This document shows, piece by piece, positions 1 through 7,228 of a stretch of DNA of 64,000 nt. The notes under the pieces are model-generated. The model was not told where the DNA came from. It worked only from the letters and a program-made list of their open reading frames with translations, and searched no databases. Within the stretch, counting starts at the first letter, position 1. The number at the start of each line of letters is the position of its first letter. Source of the DNA: Pseudoduganella albidiflava (GTDB lineage Bacteria > Pseudomonadota > Gammaproteobacteria > Burkholderiales > Burkholderiaceae_D). The position numbers and the translations under genes are program-made. The DNA lies in assembly GCF_004322755.1 (NCBI RefSeq), contig NZ_CP036401.1:6758001-6822000 (forward strand), in the 5' to 3' direction.

Positions 1-1
1 C

Positions 2-1075
2 GCGCAACCGCATGCGGTGCCGCCGGTAATCCAGTTGAGCGCGCAATACCTGCGCACGGGCCAGCAGCGCAAGGCACTCGCCCTGATCCGCAATGCCCAG
101 GTCGCGCATTCGTCCGACGCCAGCCTGCTGGACATGCTGGGCCAGGCCCAACTGGCCGAAGGCGATACCGCCGGCGCTATCGAGAGCTACCAGAAACTTG
201 CCAGCCTGATGCCGGACACACCGCTGGCTCACCTGCGCGTGGCCGCGGTGCACGTGGTGCGGCAGAACGATGGCGCTGCCGAGAGCGCATTGAAAAAAGT
301 CCTGCAGCTCCAGCCCGATCATCTTGAGGCCGAGGTCATGCTGCTGCAGGTCCTCAAGCGGCAGGGCCGGGGCGACCAGATGCAGGCGCTGTTGCGCCAG
401 GTGCAGGCGCAAAAGAACAATGCCAAGGCTGGCTACATGATGGAGGGCGACTGGATGGCTGAGCAGAAGCGCTATCCGGCCGCGCTGGCCGCCTACGAGA
501 AAGCCTATCAGCTGGGCCGGACGCGCGACGTGGTCTTGCGCCAGCACATGGTACTGGCCGCCCAGGGGAACGGGGCCGAAGGGCTGCGCCGTGTCGCTGC
601 GTGGCAGAAGGAACACCCCGACGATGTCTCGGTGCGCGCCTACCTCGCGGAAGCTTATACCTCTGCCCGCCAGTACAAGCCGGCGATCGAACACTGGCAA
701 GCCCTGCTGAAAAACGTGCAGCCCAGCGCAACGATCCTGAACAACCTGGCATGGGCCTATCACCAGGAAAAGGATGCGCGAGCCCTGCCGACCGCCGAAC
801 AAGCCTACAAGCTGGACAGCAAGAGCGGCGCCGTGGCCGATACGCTGGGCTGGATTCTGGTCGAGGAAGGGCAGGTACCGCGCGGGATTGCAGTATTGAA
901 GCAGGCTGTAGCGGTAGCGCCGTCGATGCGGGAAGCGCGCTATCATTTGGCATATGCTCTCAAGCAATCGGGTGACAAGCCACAGGCGCGTGCGCAGTTA
1001 CAACAGTTAATTGCCGCGCACGGTGATGCCGCAGCCGATCAACGGATCCGCGCATTGCTTGGCGAACTCAATTGA
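2..1075 (+). CDS. prsT: PEP-CTERM system TPR-repeat protein PrsT, C-terminal part (5' truncated by window edge)
   Basis: About 357 codons are open from the left edge to the stop, so this is the C-terminal third of a longer gene; the family usually has roughly 900 residues. The protein is a run of degenerate tetratricopeptide repeats: alternating Ala/Leu-rich helices with the recurring pattern AYEKAYQLG, NNLAWAYHQEK and ADTLGWILVEEG. The last of these is typical of PrsT, a periplasmic TPR protein encoded in exosortase/PEP-CTERM exopolysaccharide clusters. TPR units are protein-interaction scaffolds; the exact role in export is not settled. The three-gene acyl-amino-acid unit and a PEP-CTERM substrate gene follow downstream, supporting the assignment. 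The name rests on sequence resemblance and context, not on a search. Confidence 0.8.
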   Translation, partial: AQPHAVPPVIQLSAQYLRTGQQRKALALIRNAQVAHSSDASLLDMLGQAQLAEGDTAGAIESYQKLASLMPDTPLAHLRVAAVHVVRQNDGAAESALKKVLQLQPDHLEAEVMLLQVLKRQGRGDQMQALLRQVQAQKNNAKAGYMMEGDWMAEQKRYPAALAAYEKAYQLGRTRDVVLRQHMVLAAQGNGAEGLRRVAAWQKEHPDDVSVRAYLAEAYTSARQYKPAIEHWQALLKNVQPSATILNNLAWAYHQEKDARALPTAEQAYKLDSKSGAVADTLGWILVEEGQVPRGIAVLKQAVAVAPSMREARYHLAYALKQSGDKPQARAQLQQLIAAHGDAAADQRIRALLGELN

Positions 1076-1159
1076 GCTGACTCCCGGGCTGGACGATTCC
1101 GGAGCATTGCCTTCCCGGGTCGAGGATGGGCCGCAGGTGACTTCGAAAGGTTCATTTTC

Positions 1160-1912
1160 ATGAATGCAACCAAAACATCCGGCGACCGCGAGGTCACTGG
1201 CCAGTCCGATGCCGACAGCGAAAGACTTCCCGCGCTCGACGATTCCCTGCCGGGGAATATGCAGGACATCACCACTAACGAACATTCTTTCAGTGTACGC
1301 ATGCTTGATACTGCCGAAGGCCGAAACAAGGCGAGTTTGCTCATCAATAAAATGTATGCCTGGCGCGGCTATGCCGGCACGCACATGCTGACGGATGACC
1401 CGAACAGGATCACGCTGACCTCGACTGACCAGGGCGAGGTTGTCGGCACGATCACGATCGGGCTCGACTCCGAGTCCGGCATCCTGGCCGACGAACTGTT
1501 CAAGCCGGAAATCGACGCCTACCGGGCGCGCGGTGCGCGGGTATGCGAATTCACGAAACTGGCGTTCGATGCGAATGGCGGTTCGCGGCAGTCGATGGCG
1601 GCACTATGGCATCTGGCCTTCCTGCATGCCCACGATCTCCATCACTGCACGCATCTGTTTATCGAGGTCAATCCGCGCCACCATCGTTTCTACCAGAAGA
1701 TGATGGGCTTCCAGTTGCTCAGCGAACCCCGCATGAATCCGCGCGTCAACGCTCCGGCCTACCTGCTGTGCCTCGACCTCGACTACATGAAGTCGGAAGT
1801 CGAACGGGTCGGCGGCGGCCGCGCCGCGCCGGGCGACCGTTCTTTTTATACGCATTTTTACTCCCCACGCGAACAGGCTGGCATCATCGGCCGTCTGAAA
1901 GGCATGAGCTGA
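1160..1912 (+). CDS. FeeM-like long-chain N-acyl amino acid synthase
   Basis: 250 residues. From about residue 50 the protein has a GNAT-type acyltransferase fold matching the FeeM family, whose members join a fatty acyl group from acyl-ACP to the amine of an amino acid such as tyrosine. Visible landmarks are LLINKMYAWRGYAGTHML near the start of the domain, VGTITIGLDS, CEFTKLAFD, and HLFIEVNPRHHRFYQKMMGF near the C-terminus. The first ~45 residues are polar and probably disordered. It follows prsT by 84 bp and precedes the ThiF-like gene by 3 bp, so it is probably the first gene of a three-gene transcript. In Burkholderiales such enzymes are often found beside PEP-CTERM genes (from general knowledge). 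The acyl chain and amino acid used cannot be told from sequence. Confidence 0.75.
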   Translation: MNATKTSGDREVTGQSDADSERLPALDDSLPGNMQDITTNEHSFSVRMLDTAEGRNKASLLINKMYAWRGYAGTHMLTDDPNRITLTSTDQGEVVGTITIGLDSESGILADELFKPEIDAYRARGARVCEFTKLAFDANGGSRQSMAALWHLAFLHAHDLHHCTHLFIEVNPRHHRFYQKMMGFQLLSEPRMNPRVNAPAYLLCLDLDYMKSEVERVGGGRAAPGDRSFYTHFYSPREQAGIIGRLKGMS

Positions 1913-1915
1913 GCG

Positions 1916-2791
1916 ATGGAAAACCAGTTCGACTACACTCGCGCCTTTTCCCGCAATATCGGTTGGGTCACGCCGGACGAGCAGCAGGCACTGCGCGGCA
2001 AGCGTGTCGCCATCGCTGGTGTGGGCGGCGTCGGTGGCGGTGAATTGCTCACACTTGTGCGCCTGGGCATCACCCGCTTTCACATTGCCGACTTCGACAC
2101 GTTCGATGTCCCCAATTTCAATCGCCAGGCCGGCGCGATGGTATCCACGCTGAACCAGCCGAAGGCCGAGGTCATGGCACGCATGGCCCGTGATATCAAC
2201 CCGGAAGTGGATATCCGCATCTTTCCAAAGGGTGTCCATGCCACCAATGCCGACGAATTCCTCGATGGCGTCGACCTGTATGTCGATGGGCTTGATTTCT
2301 TCGCCTTCGACGCCCGCGAAGCGGTATTCGATGCCTGCACGCGGCTGCGGATTCCGGCCACTACCGCCGCGCCGCTGGGCATGGGCGTGGCGAACCTGAA
2401 TTTCCTGCCGGGCCGGATGTCGTTCGAGGAATACTTCGGCTGGAAGGGGCAGGATGAACTGGGCAAGGCGGTCCGTTTCCTGGTCGGCCTGGCACCGGCC
2501 GCACTGCACCGGCCATACCTGGTCATGCCCGAGGCACTCAACCTGGCCGAGCGCCGAGGCCCCTCGACCATCATGGCATGCCAGCTCTGCGCGGCCATCG
2601 TGGGTGTGCAAGCCATCAAGATCCTGCTCAAGCGGGGTGATGTGATCGCCGCGCCGCGGGGCATGCATTACGACGGTTTCCGGGACAAGCTGGTCAAGAC
2701 ATGGCGCCCCGGCGGCAACCGTCATCCATGGCAGCGCTTCGTCATCGCCAAGGCACGCCGCCGCATCGAACAAACCCTGGAGCAGTCATGA
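1916..2791 (+). CDS. ThiF/MoeB/E1-like adenylyltransferase
   Basis: 291 residues with the E1 Rossmann fold: nucleotide loop GVGGVGG at 35-41, acidic DFDTFD at 59-64, the Arg-finger motif NFNRQ at 67-71 and Lys83. Family members adenylate the C-terminal carboxylate of a ubiquitin-like protein or another carboxylate. Classical MoeB/ThiF carry two CxxC pairs for zinc; only one CxxC (in ACQLCAAIVG) is visible here, and no ubiquitin-like partner gene is adjacent. The start lies 3 bp after the FeeM-like stop, and the stop overlaps the next start (ATGA). Translational coupling suggests the three proteins act together, possibly activating the carboxylate of an N-acyl amino acid. That role is an inference. 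Confidence 0.75.
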   Translation: MENQFDYTRAFSRNIGWVTPDEQQALRGKRVAIAGVGGVGGGELLTLVRLGITRFHIADFDTFDVPNFNRQAGAMVSTLNQPKAEVMARMARDINPEVDIRIFPKGVHATNADEFLDGVDLYVDGLDFFAFDAREAVFDACTRLRIPATTAAPLGMGVANLNFLPGRMSFEEYFGWKGQDELGKAVRFLVGLAPAALHRPYLVMPEALNLAERRGPSTIMACQLCAAIVGVQAIKILLKRGDVIAAPRGMHYDGFRDKLVKTWRPGGNRHPWQRFVIAKARRRIEQTLEQS

Positions 2792-3852
2792 GCCGTGACA
2801 CCGTACTCGCCATTCTCGACAAGGCGCGCTGGGCGCCCAGCGGCGACAACACCCAGGACTGGCGCTTCGAACTTGTCGGCGACGCGGCCGTGCGGGTCCA
2901 TTGCACCGATACGCGCGACCATTGCGTATATGACCTGGACGGGCACCCCAGCCAGATTTCGTTCGGCGCCCTGCTGGAGACCATCGCCATCGCGGCCAGC
3001 GGCCACGGATTGCGGGCCGATGCGCAACGCGATCCGGCGTCGCCGCTCGAAGCGCCCGTCTTCGACGTGAACTTCGTTGCCGACGCAACCGTCCAGCCAT
3101 CGCCGCTGATCCCGGCCATCGAACAGCGGACCGTGCAGCGCCGCAGGATGAGTACCCGCCCCCTGTCCGATACCGAGAAGGCGGCAATGGCGGCCGCCGT
3201 CGGCCCCGGCTATCACATTCAATGGCTGGAATCGTTTACCGAGCGGTGGCGGGCGGCGCGGCTGATGTTTCGCAACGCCAAACTTCGACTGCTGATGCCG
3301 GAAGCCTACCAAACGCATCGCCGCATCATCGACTGGGGCCGGCGCCACAGCGAAGAAAAGGTGCCGGACCAGGCACTGGGTGTCGACCGGATGACGCTGA
3401 AGCTGATGCGCTGGGCAATGCACAGCTGGGAACGCAATGCACGCATGAATGCGCTGCTGGGTACTGCCCTGCCCCGCATGCAGATGGACCTGGCACCGGG
3501 CCTGGCATGCGCCGCCCACTACGTCATCCACGCCCACGTCCCGGCGCAAACGATCGACGATTACGTGGCAGCAGGGCGTGCCGTGCAGCGTTTCTGGCTG
3601 ACCCTGACAAACCTTGGCCTGTTCATGCAGCCCGAGATGACACCACTGATCTTCGCCCGCTACGTGCAGCAGAAGCGCGGCTTTTCCAAGGTGCCCGAGC
3701 TGTTGGGCATGGCCGAGATCCTTGCGCGCGAAACCCGCGCATTGGTGGGCGAAGCATCCTCGCCCGTCTATATGGGGCGTATCGGCGCTGGTCCCGCCCC
3801 CGATGCGCGTTCGCATCGCCGTCCCCTGTCAACACTGATGCGTAACCGATAG
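2788..3852 (+). CDS. Nitroreductase-family flavoprotein (MoeY-like)
   Basis: 354 residues. The N-terminus (ILDKARWAPSGDNTQDWRF) is the typical opening of nitroreductase-fold FMN enzymes, where the Arg/Ser/Asn residues contact FMN phosphate. The C-terminal part contains WLTLTNLGLFMQPEM, another conserved strand-helix of this fold. Homologues are often labelled 'molybdopterin biosynthesis protein MoeY', but no other molybdopterin genes lie here and the label has little functional support. The start was set at the ATG overlapping the ThiF-like stop (ATGA) rather than at an upstream in-frame ATG, because the flavin-binding motif begins just after it. It is the last gene of the three-gene unit and presumably performs a redox step on its product. 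Confidence 0.72.
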   Translation: MSRDTVLAILDKARWAPSGDNTQDWRFELVGDAAVRVHCTDTRDHCVYDLDGHPSQISFGALLETIAIAASGHGLRADAQRDPASPLEAPVFDVNFVADATVQPSPLIPAIEQRTVQRRRMSTRPLSDTEKAAMAAAVGPGYHIQWLESFTERWRAARLMFRNAKLRLLMPEAYQTHRRIIDWGRRHSEEKVPDQALGVDRMTLKLMRWAMHSWERNARMNALLGTALPRMQMDLAPGLACAAHYVIHAHVPAQTIDDYVAAGRAVQRFWLTLTNLGLFMQPEMTPLIFARYVQQKRGFSKVPELLGMAEILARETRALVGEASSPVYMGRIGAGPAPDARSHRRPLSTLMRNR

Positions 3853-4002
3853 TGTCGAAGGCTTTTACAAGTAGCTTTAGGAAAGTAACTAACGGTATAG
3901 GTTAAGTCTTAAGAATCAGTCAGATAAATCCTGTGGCATGGTTTCTGCATTGGTACGACCGGCAGTCGTTGCCCCGCAAAATTGTCCTCACAGGAGAAAA
4001 AA
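3853..4002 (+). promoter_or_regulatory. Intergenic control region with sigma-54-like -24/-12 promoter
   Basis: AT-richer than its surroundings. At 3934-3949 it contains TGGCATG-N4-CTGCA, with the invariant GG (3935-3936) and GC (3947-3948) at the correct 12-bp separation for a sigma-54 promoter; the -12 block has C for the usual first T. It lies about 54 bp upstream of the PEP-CTERM protein start. PEP-CTERM genes in some betaproteobacteria (Zoogloea) are known to be driven by RpoN with the PrsK/PrsR pair, which fits. The upstream 80 bp, where an activator would bind, contains a CTTAAG palindrome but no clear repeated operator. Confidence 0.5.
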
Positions 4003-4923
4003 ATGTTCCATACCCAGTATCTGAAAACAGCGTTCGCCGGCCTGGCAGTGGCCGCGACGCTGGTGGCATTGCCCGCCACGGCGGAAACGCAACTGCTGAA
4101 CTGGCAGCTTGACTTGCCAGGAGCCCAACCCGTCATCAACGGCATCACCGACCTGTCGATCGACGGCCACAGCTACATCAATACCAACCTGGGCGGGGGA
4201 AATCCCGGCCCGAACTTCACGTTCACGGACACCGGCATCTTCAACTTCAGCGGCAGCCTGTTCGGTCCCGGCAACCCGCAACAGATCACCGCGCATTACT
4301 ACAACGGCACCGGCAACGGCGACCTGGCGTCGGGCCAGCTGACATTCACCAACACCGGCCGCCTGGACATCTACTACTACGATGGGGTGGATGACAACAA
4401 TGCCGGCGATTCGGCCGGTGTCGATTATGCCTGGGGCACTTCCACCGGCGCTGGTGCCCCGCTGCGCGGCGCCAACTCCGGCATCTTGATCGCCAGCTTT
4501 GCCCAGCTCGCCACGCCGTTCGGCGAAAGCGCCGGTTCGGTCAATCCGGATGCCACGCCATCCAGCAATGGCCCGCTGACACTGGAATTCGAAGCGACCT
4601 ACCTGGCCACCGGCGTGTGGCTCGACTCGGCCGGCAATGCGCTGCCGCTCGGCACGACACTGGGCTTTGTCACCACCAACGCCAGCGTCAACAACGGCAA
4701 CTGCGGCCCGGGAACGCCGCCGGGATGCGTGCCGAACGCGGATACCCAGGATATCGTCTCGGCATTGGGCGGCAACTCGCCCAATGCGCAGCCGGGCGAG
4801 TTCCTGGTGCGTAACGGCGGCCAGTTCAAGCTGGCTCAAGCCGACGTGCCGGAACCGGGCACGCTGGCCCTGCTGGGCCTGGGCCTGCTCGGCCTGACGT
4901 TCACGCGGCGCGCACGCTCCTGA
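4003..4923 (+). CDS. PEP-CTERM sorting domain-containing secreted protein
   Basis: 306 residues. A signal peptide is clear (hydrophobic stretch after LKTAFAGLAV, cleavage near PATAE, residues ~26-28). The C-terminus is a textbook PEP-CTERM anchor: VPEPGTLALLGLGLLGLTF followed by RRARS, the signal recognised by an exosortase. The body is rich in Gly, Asn, Thr and aromatic residues, as expected for an extracellular beta-rich protein; its function is not recognisable. The start was chosen at 4003 because AGGAG lies seven bases upstream; an in-frame TTG 21 bp earlier has no ribosome binding site. The promoter looks sigma-54 dependent and a strong terminator follows. Confidence 0.88.
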   Translation: MFHTQYLKTAFAGLAVAATLVALPATAETQLLNWQLDLPGAQPVINGITDLSIDGHSYINTNLGGGNPGPNFTFTDTGIFNFSGSLFGPGNPQQITAHYYNGTGNGDLASGQLTFTNTGRLDIYYYDGVDDNNAGDSAGVDYAWGTSTGAGAPLRGANSGILIASFAQLATPFGESAGSVNPDATPSSNGPLTLEFEATYLATGVWLDSAGNALPLGTTLGFVTTNASVNNGNCGPGTPPGCVPNADTQDIVSALGGNSPNAQPGEFLVRNGGQFKLAQADVPEPGTLALLGLGLLGLTFTRRARS

Positions 4924-4938
4924 TCGCGCTGACATTGT

Positions 4939-4977
4939 AAAAAGGCCCGCCCGCGGTTCGCGCGGGCGGGCCTTTTT
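4939..4977. terminator. Bidirectional rho-independent terminator
   Basis: A perfect 17-bp inverted repeat (4939-4955 with 4961-4977) with a 5-nt loop. A-tract and T-tract flank a GC-rich core, so it can stop transcription in both directions. It sits between the convergent PEP-CTERM gene and the first M13 peptidase gene. Confidence 0.93.
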
Positions 4978-4990
4978 CACACAAGCACGC

Positions 4991-7033
4991 TTACCAGATG
5001 ATCACGCGCTCCTTCGGCGCCAGGTACATCTTGTCGCCGGTCTTCACCTTGAAGGCTTCGTAGAAGCCCGGCTGGTTGCGCATCGTGCCGTTGGCGCGGA
5101 ACTGGCCAGGAGCGTGCGGATCGGTCTTGATCTGCACGATCTGCGCCGGTTCACGCATCTTCATGCGCCATACCTGCGCCCACCCCATGTAGAAGCGCTG
5201 GTCGCCCGTCAGGCCATCGATCACCGGCGCCTTCTTGCCCTTCAGCGACAGCTTGTAGGCCTTGTACGCCACGGCCAGGCCGGAGTTGTCGCCGATGTTC
5301 TCGCCCAGCGTCAGCTCGCCGTTCACGCTATAGCCCGGCAGTGGGCTGTAGGCGCCGTATTGCGCCACCAGCTGGCTGGTCTTGGCCTTGAAGTTCTTGT
5401 GGTCGGCCGGGCTCCACCAGTCGCGCAGGTTGCCGTCGCCGTCGTACTGGGCGCCCTGGTCGTCGAAGCCGTGGCTGATCTCGTGGCCGATCACGCCGCC
5501 GATCGCGCCGTAGTTCACCGCGTCATCCGCCTTGGGATCGAAGAATGGCGGCTGCAGGATCGAGGCCGGGAACACGATCTCGTTCATTTCCGGGTTGTAG
5601 TAGGCGTTCACGGTTTGCGGCGTCATCAGCCACTCGTCGCGGTCGATCGGCTTGCCCAGCTTGTTCAATTCCTTGTTGTAGTTGAACTCGTTGGCGCGCT
5701 GCACATTACCCAGCAGGTCGTCGCGCTTGACCGTCAGCGCCGAGTAATCGCGCCACTTGTTCGGGTAGCCGATCTTGGTGGTGAACTTGGCCAGCTTGGT
5801 CTGCGCTTCCTTCTTCGTGGCCGGCGTCATCCAGTCCAGCGTATTGATGCTTTGCCGGAACGCGGTCAGCAGGTTTTTCACCAGCACTTCCATGCGCGCC
5901 TTGTATTCGGCCGGGAAGTGCTGCTGCACATAGACCTTGCCGATCGCTTCGCCCAGCGCCGCTTCCGTGGAGCTGACGGCGCGCTTCCAGCGCGGCCGGT
6001 TCTCGGTCGCACCCGACAGCGTGGTGCCGTAGAACGCGAAGTTCTCGTCGACGAAGGCTTTCGACAGGTAGGGTGCGGCTTCGTGGATCAGCTGCCACTG
6101 CGCATAGGCCTTCAGTGTATCGATCGGCGTATCGGCCAGCACCTTGTCCAGTGCCTGGAAATAGGTCGGCTGGCTGACGATCACATACGTGGCCTTGCCC
6201 TGGATGCCGGTGGCGGCCAGGTAGGCATTCCAGTCGAAGCCGGGCATCAGCTCGCCGACCTTGGCGATGTCGTACTTGTTGTACGCCTTCACCGGGTCGC
6301 GCAGTTCGACCTTGCTCCACTGGATCTTGGCGATCTCGGTCTCGAACGCCACGATGGCCCTGGCATTGGCGGCGGCATTCGCATCGCCGGCCAGCGTCAG
6401 CATCTTCGCCACGTGGGTCTCGTACTTGGCCAGCGCCTCGGCCAGCTTGGCGTCATCCTTCTTCAGGTAGTAGTCGCGGTCCGGCAGGCCCAGGCCGTCC
6501 TGGAAGAAATCGACCACGTACTTGGTCGAATCCTTGTTGTCCTGGTGGATGGTCAGGTTCACCGGCGCCGTCACGCCATGGCGGTTGAATTCGGCGAACA
6601 GCTGCGGCAGCGCTTTCTTGTCGCCGATCGCGGCGATTTTCGCCAGGTTGTCCTTGATCGGCGCGACGCCCAGCTGCTCGACGCGCGCTTCATCCATGAA
6701 GCTGGCGTAGAAGTCGCCGATGCGCTGCTGGTCCGCATCCTTCGCGCTCGCGGCCGCGTCCTCGATGATCTTGCGCAGCTGCGGCTGGGTATCCTCGTGC
6801 AGCTTGTGGAACGCGCCCCAGCTGGATTTATCGGCCGGGATCTCGGTGGTGGCGAGCCACTTGCCGTTGGTGTGAACGAAGAAATCGTCCTGGGCGCGCA
6901 CGGATGGGTCGATATATTCGATCGCGATGCCCGATGCGGCGGTCTTGGTCGGGGCCTTGTCGGCCGCGCCGGCAACGCCGCACACGCCGGCCAACAGGCT
7001 CAGCGTCAATGCACTTAACAGGTGTCGTTTCAA
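4991..7033 (-). CDS. M13 family (neprilysin/PepO-like) zinc metallopeptidase, copy 1
   Basis: 680 residues, the usual M13 length. A signal peptide is present (hydrophobic segment ending VAGAADK, cleavage near residue 23), so it acts in the periplasm or outside. The zinc site HEISH is at about 517-521. Downstream are the third-ligand motif GENIGDNSG and substrate motif NAYYNPEMNEIVFPASILQP; the protein ends in VIIW, as M13 enzymes commonly do. These enzymes cleave short peptides on the amino side of hydrophobic residues. The start is TTG with AGAGGGA about 8 nt upstream. The next gene on the same strand is a close paralogue, separated by a terminator, indicating a tandem duplication. Confidence 0.92.
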   Translation of the reverse strand: MKRHLLSALTLSLLAGVCGVAGAADKAPTKTAASGIAIEYIDPSVRAQDDFFVHTNGKWLATTEIPADKSSWGAFHKLHEDTQPQLRKIIEDAAASAKDADQQRIGDFYASFMDEARVEQLGVAPIKDNLAKIAAIGDKKALPQLFAEFNRHGVTAPVNLTIHQDNKDSTKYVVDFFQDGLGLPDRDYYLKKDDAKLAEALAKYETHVAKMLTLAGDANAAANARAIVAFETEIAKIQWSKVELRDPVKAYNKYDIAKVGELMPGFDWNAYLAATGIQGKATYVIVSQPTYFQALDKVLADTPIDTLKAYAQWQLIHEAAPYLSKAFVDENFAFYGTTLSGATENRPRWKRAVSSTEAALGEAIGKVYVQQHFPAEYKARMEVLVKNLLTAFRQSINTLDWMTPATKKEAQTKLAKFTTKIGYPNKWRDYSALTVKRDDLLGNVQRANEFNYNKELNKLGKPIDRDEWLMTPQTVNAYYNPEMNEIVFPASILQPPFFDPKADDAVNYGAIGGVIGHEISHGFDDQGAQYDGDGNLRDWWSPADHKNFKAKTSQLVAQYGAYSPLPGYSVNGELTLGENIGDNSGLAVAYKAYKLSLKGKKAPVIDGLTGDQRFYMGWAQVWRMKMREPAQIVQIKTDPHAPGQFRANGTMRNQPGFYEAFKVKTGDKMYLAPKERVIIW

Positions 7034-7115
7034 GGTGTATTTCCCTCTAGTTTGGACAATGGGTTTACCGGTCGATGCCGGTCGGCCGACAATACCATAC
7101 CGGCCCGCCGTGAAT

Positions 7116-7146
7116 GCAAAAAGACCACGGCCTGTGGTCTTTTTGC
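7116..7146. terminator. Rho-independent terminator between the two M13 peptidase genes
   Basis: A 13-bp perfect stem (7116-7128 with 7134-7146) with a 5-nt loop and A/T tracts. It lies downstream of copy 2 and about 80 bp upstream of the copy 1 start, so the two paralogues are probably transcribed separately. Confidence 0.85.
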
Positions 7147-7186
7147 CAGCACCTCACTGGATGCTCGACGCCAGGTGGAAACCCGG

Positions 7187-7228
7187 TGCTCGTCACCGGA
7201 TGCTCGTTACCGGATGCTCATCACCAGA
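7187..7228 (-). repeat. Three 14-bp tandem units spanning the stop codon of M13 peptidase copy 2
   Basis: On the minus strand the unit reads TCCGGTGACGAGCA. The first, variant unit (7215-7228) contains the final Trp codon and the TGA stop; the next two (7201-7214 and 7187-7200) continue beyond the gene. A degenerate fourth unit is visible around 7162-7175. The array looks like a local duplication of the gene's 3' end. Confidence 0.85.

Noticed and set aside
2788..3852. Assignment of the nitroreductase gene to molybdopterin synthesis
   Set aside because: No other molybdopterin gene is present and the neighbour ThiF-like protein lacks the full zinc-site pattern of MoeB; the family label alone is not evidence.
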